From the NCBI GenBank assembly GCA_032718475.1, contig JAUCBJ010007838.1:1-59304 (forward strand): 59,304 nucleotides of DNA, written 5' to 3'. The translations under genes and the position numbers were made by a program. This document shows, in pieces, positions 12,040 through 21,920 of this stretch. Each line of letters starts with the position of its first letter. The stretch's first letter is position 1. The notes below the pieces were generated by a model that was given only the letters and a program-made list of their open reading frames with translations, was not told the origin of the DNA and made no database searches. Source of the stretch: Nemertoderma westbladi. Lineage: Eukaryota > Xenacoelomorpha > Nemertodermatida > Nemertodermatidae.

Positions 12040-12445
12040 CTGTTTCTTTATACCCTTCATTGGTGATTGTCGGGAAAAGATTAAAAGTAAAATAAAGTTA
12101 TCGGTGAAGATGTGAAACAGAACACTCTGCAAATCACGGACAAGGCTTCTTTCTCTTGGCTGTTACCCGTAAGGCAGGTGTGGGGGGGGGGAGGCACACT
12201 AGCTCCCATGGATGAAAATCTATAGCTCTACAACCATTTATATATAACACACTGAACAGAAACCAGGTTCCCCTACCGCCCTGGGCCTACCGCTCTGTTT
12301 GCGCAAAAACTAATGTCTTACTGTATAAGTGTCTAACTTAGGGAAACAATAATGCGAGATTTTGACAACTATTAGGCGGATTCGAACCTGCGCCGCCAAA
12401 TGCGATTAATTGGGAAACGGATCTGCGCTGTATCAACTCGGACTC
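12040..12445 (-). mobile_element. tRNA-derived SINE-like element, copy 2
   Basis: The minus strand carries an exact box B, GGTTCGAATCC (12378-12388), and an upstream A-box-like CCGAGTTGATACAGC (about 12427-12441). The body shares TTTCTCTTGGCTGTTAC and AAAAGTAAAATAAAGTTA with copy 1. A related body fragment (GTGCCACTGCAACTTG) appears near 25690. A G-run at 12182-12191 interrupts it. Confidence 0.55.
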
Positions 12446-13289
12446 TGCGAGATTGAGGGAGGATTGCACAAAGCCATGTAACAACCAGTTATTACAGTAG
12501 TAGGTTGTGAGTGTTCAGTTTGGTGTGATCCGTAGATTGAGTGACAAGTGTCGGTTTTTGAGAGATATAAACGAACTTACAGTACAAAACTGATACCTAT
12601 TAAACACGGAGCATCACGATCCCAGCTCATCCCCCAATTATTGTTAAAAGCTTCCCATTATTATTATCAAGATATTCCAGTTCAAAATCGTACATATGTA
12701 GTTGAGTCGCCACTAACAAATATTAAATTGACAAGGTTGGGTGGAGACAAATTAGAAGGACAAAGTTGGTACATCAATTCTGGGGCACAGGTCCTCAATC
12801 TGGAAGATTCCAAGTGTAAAAGGTTGAGCAATTTGTTCTAGAACATTTAATTTATTATTTTATAGAATATAACATTTGATACAACATTACTTATTATTTT
12901 ATTGGAACATATTTTAGTTAATTAATTATAATTGAACGTTAATTATTTGAGAAAATTTCCTCAATGAGGAATATAATTTACTACTTTACCACTACCGACA
13001 GCTTTCAAACTAGCGAAAACAGCGTTTGAAAATTGTTATTTTATTTGCTATATCAAGTTAAGCTTCCCTGTGTTTGTACCGATACGCTATAGATACTGTA
13101 CGCCAGGTTGTTATACTCGATGGAGAGGGCGCAGTGGTGGTGCGGCTAATGTCGCGTTACGGCTAATTGTCGCGTTACGGCTAATCTATTGTCTTGGTTT
13201 TACATAGGGAATCATTATCAATATTATTCTATGGTGTTTACGTACAGATGAGAAAGGTTCGAAAAATGTAATGTAATAATGTTTTACAG
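12446..13289. other. gene-poor spacer
   Basis: AT-rich. An open stretch at about 12670-12840 has no ATG start, no convincing acceptor-donor pair and no recognisable motif. TAATTGTCGCGTTACGGC words occur at 13150-13185. No feature can be supported. Confidence 0.5.
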
Positions 13290-13376
13290 CATGGGAGTGT
13301 CCAGACAACATATGCCACTTCGAGAGTTTATGATCGATTACCATGATGGTATTGGCAGATGGGAGGCCATGAGGAG
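13290..13376 (+). CDS. candidate internal exon, unrecognised protein
   Basis: Acceptor AATGTTTTACAG and donor GAGGAG then GTAAAT bound an 87-bp exon. Only one phase is open (one leading base): it encodes MGVSRQHMPLREFMIDYHDG and then IGRWEAMR. The other two phases hit stops. It ends with two bases over (phase 2). The residue mix is protein-like and the splice sites are good. It does not match the outgoing phase of 11302-11459, so either an exon between them was missed or this is a different gene. Family not recognised. Confidence 0.4.
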
Positions 13377-13432
13377 GTAAATTGCGGACACACAAGGTAT
13401 CAGATAGTATTTCCAGGTCTATCTTTTACCTG

Positions 13433-13503
13433 AGCCGCTAGCTGAATGGTTAGAGCGTCAGACTTCCAACACGGGGGTCACCAATTCGATCCCAGCTAGA
13501 CGT
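13433..13503 (+). ncRNA. tRNA-like / SINE head sequence
   Basis: Contains an A-box-like TAGCTGAATGG followed by TTAGAGCG, an ACTTCCAA anticodon-loop-like segment, and a B-box-like ATTCGATCCC at tRNA spacing. The anticodon stem is poorly paired. Better explained as a tRNA-derived SINE head or tRNA pseudogene than as a working tRNA. Confidence 0.4.
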
Positions 13504-13909
13504 CATTGCCGACTTTGCAAAAGCTGTGCCCAACAAAAAGTTATAATAATTTGAAACCACTCATTCACCCATAACACTAATAATAAATTATAAACTACAC
13601 AATCATGTTCGAATACGCCAGCTGGGAAATGGAGCACCCACAAGTCGCCGCCGTCGTGCATACATATATAATATCAATGCGATAATAGCAGCCAAAGAAG
13701 CAATGAATGGTTTTGTGGAACATATTCCATTAGCCTACTTCATATCGATGTTGTTAACCAACGCCTGTCTCGCTACCTATAGACCATGTGGCGTTCTGTT
13801 TGGGGATTGACAAGCAGGCAATGGCCGTCCTTCCGGCCGCCGATCACCCAGTTGAAGGTACAGCTGCATTGGGAGGGGGTGGTGATCCCGACTGGCATGT
13901 TGGTGTAGT

Positions 13910-15868
13910 GAACCACCCCTTCGCGGCCGAACTATTACTTCCCAACCAAACCCAACCCGAACCACCGCTTCGCGGCCGAACCATTTCTTCCCAACCCACC
14001 CTCGAACCACCGCTTCGCGGCCGAACCATTTCTTCCCAACCCACCCTCGAACCACCGCTTCGCGGCCGAACCATTTCTTCCCAACCCACCCCGAGCCACC
14101 CCTTCGCGGCCGAACCATTTCTTCCCAACCCACCCCTTCGCGGCTATAACCATTTCTTCCCAACCCACCCCCGAACCACCGCTTCGCGGCCGAACCATTT
14201 CTTCCCAGCCCACCCCTTCGAGAATGAACCATTTCTTCCCAACCCACCCCGAACCACCCCTTCGCGGCCGAACCATTTCTTCCCAACCCACCCCCAAACC
14301 ACCGCTTCGCGGCCGAAACATTTCTTCCCAACCCACCCCAAGCCACCCCTTCGCAGCTGAACCATTTCTTCCCAACCCACCCCCGAACCACCCCTTCGCG
14401 GCCAAACCATTTCTTCCCAACCCACCCCCGAACCACCGCTTCGCGGCCGAGCCATTTCTTCCCATAACCCACCCCCGAACCACCCCTTCGCGGCCAACCC
14501 TTTCTTCCCAACCCACCCCCAAACCACCGCTTCGCGGCCGAGCCATTTCTTCCCAACCCACCCCGAACCACCCCTTCGCGGTCGAACCATTTCTTCCCAA
14601 CCCACCGCTTCGCGGTCGAACCATTTCTTCCCAACCCACCCCGAACCACCGCTTCGCGGCCGAACCATTTCTTCCCAACCCACCCCGAACCACCGCTTCG
14701 CGGCCGAACCATTTCTTCCCAACCCAGCCCCGAACCACCGCTTCGCGGCCGAACCATTTATTCCCAACCCACCCCCGAACCACCCCTTCGCGGTCGAACC
14801 ATTTCTTCCCAACCCACCCCCGAACCACCCCTTCGCGGCCAACCCTTTCTTCCCAACCCACCCCCGAAACACCCCTTCGCGGTCGAACCATTTCTTCCAA
14901 ACCCACCGCATAACCACCGCTTCGCGGCCGAACCATTTCTTCCCAACCCACCCCGAGCCACCCCTTTGCGGCTGAACCATTTCTTCCCAACCCACCCCCG
15001 AACCACCACTTCGCGGCCAAAATATTTCTTCCCAACCCATCCCTTCGCGGCCGAACCATTTCTTCCCAACCCACCCCCGAACCACCGCTTCGCGGCCGAG
15101 CCATTTCTTCCCAACCCACCCCCGAACGGGCCTTTGCGGCCAACCCTTTCTTCCCAACCCACCCCCGAACCACCGCTTCGCGGCCAACTCTTTCTTTCCA
15201 ACCCACCCCTGAACCACCGCTTCGCGGCCGAGCCATTTCTTCCCAACCCACCCCTGAACCACCGCTTCGCGGCCAACCCTTTCTTCCCAACCCACCCCGA
15301 ACCACCGCTTCGCGGCCAACCCTTTCTTCCCAACCCAGCCCCGAACCACCCCTTCGCGGTCGAACCATTTCTTCCCAACCCACCCCGAACCACCGCTTCG
15401 CGGCCGAACCATTTTTCCCAACCCACCCCCGAACCACCGCTTCGCGGCCGAACCATTTCTCCCCAACCCACCCCCGAACCACCCCTTCGCGGTCGAACCA
15501 TTTCTTCCCAACCCACCCCGAACCACCCCTTCGCGGCCAACCCTTTCTTCCCAACCCACCCCTTCGCGGTCGAACCTTTTCTTCCCAACCCACCCCGAAC
15601 CACCGCTTCGCGGCCGAACCATTTCTTCCCAACCCAGCCCCGAACCACCGCTTCGCGGCCGAACCATTTCTCCCCAACCCACCCCCGAACCACCCCTTCG
15701 CGGTCGAACCATTTCTTCCCAACCCACCCCTTCGCGGTCGAACCTTTTCTTCCCAACCCACCCCGAACCACCGCTTCGCGGCCGAACCATTTCTTCCCAA
15801 CCCACCCCCGAACCACCGCTTCGCGGCCGAACCATTTCTTCCCAACCCACCCCGAGCCACCCCTTCGG
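13910..15868. repeat. GC-rich ~44-bp minisatellite array
   Basis: Roughly 44 copies of a unit of 31-48 bp (mostly 43-45). Each has a CTTCGCGGCCGAACCATTTC segment followed by TTCCCAACCCACCCC. Units differ in length, so reading frames drift, yet most frames on both strands stay open because the unit lacks stops. This creates minus-strand Gly/Arg/Trp-rich ORFs up to 649 codons, which are not considered genes. The minus strand has clustered G-runs (GGGGGTGGGTTGGG). Confidence 0.95.
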
Positions 15869-15876
15869 GGCTGATC

Positions 15877-15960
15877 CACGGCACTTTACGAAATGTGCCG
15901 TGAAAGCCACGGCACTTTACGAAAGGTGCCGTGAAAGCCGCGGCACTATACGAAATTTAC
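15877..15960. repeat. tandem short hairpins at the array edge
   Basis: Two adjacent 31-bp units each form a perfect 8-bp stem, CACGGCAC/GTGCCGTG, with loops TTTACGAAAT (15877-15902) and TTTACGAAAG (15908-15933). A third, decayed unit follows from 15939 (CGCGGCACTATACGAAAT). Confidence 0.85.
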
Positions 15961-16391
15961 AAAACTTACATTAAATTTTTCGAACCTTTCTCATATGTAC
16001 GTAAATCCCAAAACCAAGACAATTAGCCGTAACGCGACTATTACAGTAGCCTTTCCAATATACGGGGCGTATGTGTTTTTACATACGCATACGTATATCA
16101 CCATTTAATGAACATTACGTTTAAACTGAAAGTATTTCCGTGCAGTCATCTCCCTGTCTGCCTAATAAAATGGACGGCCAATACAGTACTGCAGTAGGCC
16201 TAACTCATGTAACTCATACATTTAACTGCTGTGATGTGTAATTGTAGAGTAGGCCTACCTATAGAGCCGTAAGGAAACAAAGAGATGACGTATTAACAAT
16301 TATTACCATATCGATATCATTATCATACAGCATAACCGCCAAAGTTGCTGTTTTGCATTATTTTGTGTAAGATGCCCGGTGCGGTGCAGAA

Positions 16392-16724
16392 ATGTCTGTG
16401 TCACGAACTGCTGCACACCGTATTTTTGTACAAGAACTACCGCCATACGAAGAAGGTCCACTACGGCCACACGAATATATACCATTGCAAGAACTTTCAC
16501 ATTCACGGAACATTCAACCAGGGGATTCTGGTCCAATGCCCAGCGACCCACCGCCACCATACGACCATTCTAGAGATCCCACAGCCACAATTCGCAACAA
16601 CGAACAAGCCAATGATATTAAAGCGCTTTATTTACGGGCTATCAGTCATCCAATATGCATAAGTATTTGTTGTAGTTTATTACTCATGTCTGTATCGGAA
16701 TTTATTTTAGGAATTATTTACTGG
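16392..16724 (+). CDS. TMEM272-like four-pass membrane protein, exon 1
   Basis: Starts at ATG 16392 (context GCAGAAATG) after an in-frame TAA at 16368. The 111 codons give a Pro-rich cytosolic-type N-terminus with two PY-like motifs (ELPPYEE and PPPPYDHS, WW-domain/NEDD4-type ligands), then a first hydrophobic segment (ICISICCSLLLMS to LGIIYW). A phase-0 break after TGG (16722-16724) continues at 17180. If exon 1 is instead read straight on, it meets TAA at 16743 inside an inverted-repeat element. The TMEM272-like label rests on general architecture (PY-rich N-terminus, four membrane segments, acidic loop with a Cys after TM1) and is tentative. Molecular function unknown. Confidence 0.6.
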
Positions 16725-17179
16725 GTCTATATGGAACGCCGTTAACGCCATTCCCCAACCATTAACCACTTGGTCCAGCAGAGTAAGTCGCGATTATTTT
16801 TTTTATTTGTTAAAAGTAAGTAGCGATTAAGCCTATTTCTCATTGGCCAAGAGTAATTTGTGCTTTTTTCTTATTGGTTAATAAGTACGGTAAGTAGCCA
16901 TTTTTTCTCATTGGCCAAGAGTAAGTTGCGATTTTTTCTTATTGGTTAATAAGTATGTACTGTAAGTAGCATTTTTTTTCTTATTAGCTGAGACTAAGTA
17001 GGCCTAGCTATATTTTCAATAATCGTTACTTGCTGTTATCCAATAAGAAAAAAATAGCTACCTTACTTACTATTAGCCAATAAGAAAATAATCACTACTT
17101 ATTGATAAAATATAAAAAAAATGCGACTTACTCTATAGTTACAGTAGTAGACGTGGAATGGCGCTAACGGCGTTCCAAG
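16725..17179 (+). mobile_element. TIR element forming a putative intron
   Basis: Near-palindromic 22-bp ends at 16733-16754 and 17155-17176 are inverted copies of each other with one mismatch. A second inverted pair, AGAGTAAGTCGC, lies at 16780-16791 and inverted at 17123-17134. The interior repeats TTCTCATTGGCCAAGAGTAA-type words on both strands, so it would fold as a hairpin. GGTCTA occurs just outside each end (16724-16729 and 17179-17184), consistent with a target-site duplication. The boundaries read GTCTAT...CCAAG, so removal as a GT-AG intron joins two open frames in phase 0. Confidence 0.65.
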
Positions 17180-17530
17180 GTCTACTGTGACACTGACACA
17201 CGCCTACCCGTATTACATATGACACTTGGTGCTTACGGATTAGCTTTCTACGTCAATAAAGTATGGCGCCAAATTCAATCATATCGTGGTGCTCGCCCTT
17301 ACACTTCCAACAGGAAATTGACGCAAATAAACAAAATGGAATGTTTGCTATATTTCATTGGATTAATTTTGTTGATGCTTGGGTTCTATTGGGCTGCTAC
17401 TGGTGCACCACATAAAGCGCAGACCAGGTGCATCGCAGAATTCTGGTCCCTTTTCGGCATTCTACTAGTTCATCAGTTGTCATTCGGTATCCAGTTCTTA
17501 TTTTGGCTTATTTGTTCAGCGTTTCGTTAG
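17180..17530 (+). CDS. TMEM272-like four-pass membrane protein, exon 2
   Basis: Open from 17068 in this frame, and read here from GTC at 17180 after an AAG acceptor. Encodes VYCDTDTRLP and then three hydrophobic segments: about LPVLHMTLGAYGLAFYV, ECLLYFIGLILLMLGFYW, and SLFGILLVHQLSFGIQFLFW, ending SAFR and TAG. Joined to exon 1 the protein is about 227 residues with four membrane spans and a short TM1-TM2 loop. An ATG at 17219 could start a separate short protein, but that would cut into TM2, which argues for splicing. Confidence 0.6.
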   Translation, partial: VYCDTDTRLPVLHMTLGAYGLAFYVNKVWRQIQSYRGARPYTSNRKLTQINKMECLLYFIGLILLMLGFYWAATGAPHKAQTRCIAEFWSLFGILLVHQLSFGIQFLFWLICSAFR

Positions 17531-17604
17531 ATCTCAGAGAGCGAAATATTTTCCACACGTGCTTTAATCATTAATTATTATGCAATATACAATACAAGTA
17601 GATA

Positions 17605-17616
17605 AATAAAATAAAA
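17605..17616 (+). terminator. polyadenylation signal candidate
   Basis: Overlapping AATAAA hexamers about 80 bp after the stop of the membrane-protein gene, in AT-rich sequence. Position and sequence fit its 3-prime end. Confidence 0.4.
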
Positions 17617-17908
17617 GACAATAAAAATAAAATAACAACTTTTTTCACTAAATCACAGCAAACCAATTTTTCCAAAAATGGTGATGATATTCAATTTTCC
17701 ATTTATTTCACAACAGGCGGCTGTATTTTCCTTTTTATATATCTTTATTCATAATGTCTATATTTAATCGAGTCGCCACTATCATTACTAAGAAGTCATC
17801 GAAATTTGATACGGCTGATATTTTTAACGGTTTCTTTCTATGGCATTCGAGCGTGAATATTTGAACACTATTGTTCTAGAAAAATTATTATTATTAAGGG
17901 CGGGTACA

Positions 17909-17932
17909 CCCCCCCCCCCCCCCCCCCCCCCC
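17909..17932. repeat. poly-C tract
   Basis: An uninterrupted run of about 24 C. Comparable G/C runs occur at about 20939-20960 (G) and 49249-49264 (C). Their lengths are prone to assembly error. Confidence 0.9.
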
Positions 17933-17980
17933 TTAAGTTTTTTCTTAATAAGTAAATAAAAATGTTTAAAAAAATGTTTG

Positions 17981-17999
17981 GCGCCCCCTAGCGGCCTGC
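17981..17999 (-). promoter_or_regulatory. CTCF-like motif
   Basis: The minus strand reads GCAGGCCGCTAGGGGGCGC, which closely follows the bilaterian CTCF consensus (CCRSYAGGGGGCGC). It is isolated in AT-rich DNA downstream of the membrane-protein gene. Sequence match only. Confidence 0.45.
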
Positions 18000-18752
18000 G
18001 TGAGATTTTAAAACTTTCACTAAAATAACTACTCTTCTACTATTTTCCATTTTTATTTTCCGAAACCATTTTCTGCGTGTTCATTTTCATCATGTTTTTC
18101 GGCCACTTTTTGTATTTTTGTTTTCTATTTCTGATAATTGGCAATTTTGTAAAAAAATTCTAGAACATTTCGTTCATTTATGAATAGCTACGTGCTAATA
18201 TTTTTATAGATGTATTGCATTTTGTCGCCAGATACTTATGAAATAAACAAAATGTTCCAGAACATGGTGTATTTATCTATTAGATGCAACTATCCTATCG
18301 AACACCCATTTCTCAAAAGTCAGAACGACTTCTGACTAACGACAGACAACTCGTTAATGGGGCCCGTATATTCTAAGGCTTTGCTCACTTCGTGCTGCGC
18401 GAAGGCCCCACGAACGTGTTCTCTTGATTGGCTCCTTTAGTTAGATACAGCCATGTTGCTTTTGGTTTATATGACGCATTTTCACAAATTTCTCACAAAA
18501 ATATACAAATGACACCGATGATTTTTTTTACCCAGGTATATTATATAGGAAATGTTTTTTAACCAAAAATACAACAACATTTTTCCCAATAATTTTAGAC
18601 CAGATTAAATCTGTCCACCCATTAATTCACTCGATAAATGGGCTCAGAACGAAGTTAATATGGCATCTAGAACACTAAGTTAAGTGCATCTTGTGTGTAA
18701 TATAATAATATAGGCAAGACGCGACTATAACAGCCAGTACCACTTTGGGGCT
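18000..18752. other. AT-rich spacer
   Basis: No exon-like signal. 18392-18405 has the word GTGCTGCGCGAAGG, which recurs at 30206 and 53026. Confidence 0.5.
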
Positions 18753-18810
18753 ATGGTGGTGGACCAAGCAGAACAAATTCATTGGAAAATTTACACAGAC
18801 ACTTTTTATG
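18753..18810 (+). CDS. candidate first coding exon, unrecognised
   Basis: ATG at 18753 opens 19 codons plus one base (MVVDQAEQIHWKIYTDTFY), followed by a good donor, GTAAGC, at 18811. Its outgoing phase (1) matches the incoming phase of the candidate exon at 23485, which would make a protein of about 73 residues. The exon is very short, so chance is a real alternative. Confidence 0.3.
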
Positions 18811-19290
18811 GTAAGCGGATCTGGACTGTATGCGAATATTCGAATAGTTTGTTTACTATCTAATCGCTATTTAGCGTCACAGTTCTAACGGTTTGGGCAA
18901 AAACCCCAACAACCAGCTGAGAGCGATCTGCATAAACCTAACGGCCCGGTAGGTCTATATTCTACTTAAAAACATTTGGAAAAAGTTGGACCAGAAATGG
19001 ACCGTATAGGTAATTAGGCCGCAATGAAATTAACATTTTACCCAGAACGTTTAGCTTTTATGCCTAAAGTTGATGTTCACTCAGTACACGTTCGTGGGGC
19101 GTGGCGCAGCGCGCGAACTTCTGAGCAAGTTCGAAACAAGTTCGATTTTATCTGGAGTCAAAAGTTCGAGAGGTATTTGACCGTAACTTTCGAAAATATT
19201 GGAACGTTTTCTCTAGTATGCCCATACAAAGTTTGGTTGAAGATGGTTAAGGTTAAGGTAGCAGTTATTAACGAGTGAATATTTCATTAC

Positions 19291-19341
19291 AGGCGGACAG
19301 ACAGACGGACAGACAGACGAACAGACAGACAGACGGACATC
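19291..19341 (+). repeat. (GACA/GACG)n microsatellite
   Basis: GGACAGACAGACGGACAGAC-type tetranucleotide repeats. They follow an open stretch at 19024-19278 that has no recognisable motif and is not called a gene. Confidence 0.85.
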
Positions 19342-19373
19342 AAATTTTGCCCTATTTACTAATTATAATTGTG

Positions 19374-19410
19374 CGCCAAGGCTCACCCTGACTGCGTGGC
19401 TCGCCCCACA
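19374..19410 (-). repeat. dispersed GTGGGGCGAGCCACG repeat, copy 1
   Basis: Minus-strand GTGGGGCGAGCCACG followed by CAGTCAGGGTGAGCCTTGG. The same word with a similar continuation is at 19895-19936 (+), 51161-51195 (+) and 59233-59270 (+). Copies 1 and 2 face each other across about 500 bp, so they may be the ends of one element or two insertions. Confidence 0.6.
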
Positions 19411-19590
19411 TCATAAATGTTGATATATATCGTTTGCTAATTGATCGAGCAAGCCAGCTGACCTGATGCAGGGTGTTACACAGGGGTGTTTCAATTTCAC
19501 TGATATTCCCATCATACGGTATCCAACGTTCCTTTCCAATAAATGGCTTTAGTTCACCAAAGCTGTATTAAATAGGGTAATGGTAGTAGG

Positions 19591-19685
19591 GTGTTTGAAA
19601 AAGGTGGACTGGACACAGAAAACATGGACAATGGACAGACCAATCAGGGGCGATTTGCGTCACACAGCATGTCCACCTTTTTCAG
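19591..19685 (+). mobile_element. short palindromic MITE, copy 1
   Basis: Starts GTGTTTGAAAAAGGTGGACT and ends GTCCACCTTTTTCAG. Internal words are GGACACAGAAAACATGGACA and ACCAATCAG. This is the inverse orientation of the copies at 21041 and 21194. About 95 bp, no ORF. Confidence 0.75.
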
Positions 19686-19708
19686 CTTTGTTGTCCACCT
19701 TTTTCAAA

Positions 19709-19795
19709 TTTGAATAAGGTGGACTGGGTTGAGCAATGAATTGACCAATCAGATTGATTAGCACATTATAGCAGCTCTGTCCACGTTTTTCAAAA
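19709..19795 (+). mobile_element. short palindromic MITE, copy 2 (diverged)
   Basis: Starts TTGAATAAGGTGGACTGGG and ends GTCCACGTTTTTCAAAAC, with an internal ACCAATCAG. It lies directly next to copy 1, end to end. Confidence 0.6.
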
Positions 19796-19894
19796 CATTT
19801 CAGAAGGTTTTTATGGATTATTATTGTTATTATTATCCCATACTTACTGTGACCAACCGAAGTTGTCGAAATAGGCCTACAGTAGTTCAATAAT

Positions 19895-19936
19895 ATGGGG
19901 CGAGCCACGCGAAGTCTGTGAGCTGAGCCTTACAGC
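19895..19936 (+). repeat. dispersed GTGGGGCGAGCCACG repeat, copy 2
   Basis: ATGGGGCGAGCCACGCGAAG, then GAGCCTTACAGCC. Inverted relative to 19374-19410. Confidence 0.6.
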
Positions 19937-21040
19937 CTTAGCATAAATATTTGAACGTCAATATTCTAACTCATTACAGTATAAAGTTAATTATAATAAC
20001 TACCTATTGTACTGTGAGGGAAATATAATGATCCCGAGATCTGTTATTAAACGACCCAGCGCAGCGAGGGAGGTAAATAAGTCCCCATATTTTGGGAGTG
20101 GCGGTCCGAAACCCTAATTCAAAGTGGAAATGGAGGCCCTAAACGTTAATGTGGTACCGGTAGATAAACTTTTTAATAATATATCATATAAATAAATAAT
20201 TTTTTTTTATTACTAGCTATTTTAAATTTAAGAAATAACAAGCTACTGAGCTATATGTTCTATAACATTATATTTTTTTTATGTTCTGGAATAGTATATA
20301 ATACATTTATATTGTTCTAGAACTCTTCAATGTTGCCATAGTAACAATGACATAAGTTTTAAAAATGCAGTTCTAAACGGAACTGTTACCGAAATATCTG
20401 GCCCTGCCAGCAGTACGAACTTGTTGTTGAACTTGTTGTTGGATAGTTGTCGGACTATCTTTATAACAAATTTCGTAGCATTTGAATATTGAAATTTTAA
20501 AAAATAAGGGTCTCTGACATGTTTAAAATGTTTCGCATATATGCCTACTGTACACACAGTACAGTAGTAAATATACCGATAGTTAATGTAGGGCCTACAG
20601 TAGTAATTATTATACATGCGGTACCTGGGTACGGGTAAATGACTTGACTATCATCACTACTTAACTAAACGTGAATTAAAACTATCATGTAACCCGCCAA
20701 CCTTAAATATTTTTGATCCTAAATTCCACAAAATTTCTTAGATTTGAGCATCGGGTTACATAGGGTTACTAATGACAGTTTTAATTAGGGTTTGGGCCTG
20801 ACCAACTAAACCAACAACAAAAATAAACCAATAAATCTAAGCTAAAGTGCTGTACGGTACACTAGACCTCCTATTATTATACTGGGTACAGGGTAGTATA
20901 CAGGGGAGTCAGGTAAGTCTATAGGGGGGCAATCCGCGCGGGGGGGGGGGGGGGGGGGGTAGATACGCCTAGGACACCGACAGCATTCTTAATGCAGCTG
21001 CTTCCAGCAGCATACCGATTATAGATAGATAATTGAAACC
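19937..21040. other. AT-rich spacer
   Basis: No supported gene. Contains the poly-G run at about 20939-20960 and short simple runs. Confidence 0.5.
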
Positions 21041-21153
21041 TGAAAAAGGTGGACATTCCAATCACTAATAAATAGCTGCTTTAATACGTTTCTGATTGGT
21101 CAGACTATTATCTATGTTTTTTGTGCATGTGTCCAGTCCACCTTTTTCAAACA
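21041..21153 (+). mobile_element. short palindromic MITE, copy 3
   Basis: TGAAAAAGGTGGACATTCCA at the left, CAGTCCACCTTTTTCAAACA at the right, internal CCAATCACTAATA and GTTTCTGATTGGTCAGAC. About 113 bp. Highly similar to copy 4. Confidence 0.8.
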
Positions 21154-21193
21154 CACATCATATTCCCAATTATGTAATTAAGAAAGCGAAAAC

Positions 21194-21302
21194 TTGAAAA
21201 AGGTGGACAAACCAATCGCTACAAACTGCTTTGCTTAATACGTTTCTGATTGGTCTGTCCATTGTCCATGTTTTCTGTGTCCAGTCCACCTTTTTCAAAC
21301 AC
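21194..21302 (+). mobile_element. short palindromic MITE, copy 4
   Basis: TTGAAAAAGGTGGACAAACC at the left, CAGTCCACCTTTTTCAAACA at the right, with the same internal GTTTCTGATTGGTC. Only about 40 bp from copy 3. Confidence 0.8.
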
Positions 21303-21920
21303 CCCCGGTAGTAGGCCTAATAAGTTTAATATTTAGAATTATTTCGATGATATTTAAAAATACAGGATATTTGTACGGCAACTTACGGTTGAAAAAAAAA
21401 TAGAAAACAAGCAATACATGAGTAATACATGATCTACTTTTCACTTTCAAAATTCACCTTTTAAATTCGCCATTCTGCCATTGCGATAATTAGTTTGGGT
21501 TTCCAAACAAAATTGAGATTTTCTAAATTTTTTCTAACCGTTTAGAAACTTGCCACAGTGAGAACATTTTGAAAAAAACCCTGACCTGATGAGCTTTTGG
21601 CAACCATCAACCCATCAACTTTTGGCAAAAAATAAACTTTGGCAACTAAACCGCCTGGGAAAAGTCAATTTCACTCCGCCCTACTATACCTGTATAGGTA
21701 TACGTATAGCCGTTACATTTTCAGAATATATTTAAAAAGTTTAGGAAAATGCAAAGTTAAGAAACTTAATAACTTAGGGTAGATAATAATTATAATTAAA
21801 CTTCATTCAAATAAGTTATTAATGATCAAAATGGGAATAAATCTGTAGGCCTAATACTGTAATACAAGAACATTAACTGATTAATAAAAAATCTGCAACG
21901 GTTTATAATATGAGATGGGT

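Noticed and set aside
12548-12841. 97-codon ORF
   Set aside because: No ATG start, weak splice signals and no recognisable family.
13433-13503. Functional tRNA gene
   Set aside because: Promoter boxes are present but the anticodon stem does not pair and the acceptor stem is poor.
13777-15910. Long minus-strand Gly/Arg/Trp ORFs (up to 649 codons)
   Set aside because: They are frame shadows of a stop-free repeat unit; several overlapping frames are equally open and no domain appears.
19024-19278. 84-codon ORF with ATG
   Set aside because: No domain, followed by a GACA microsatellite; looks like repeat-derived sequence.
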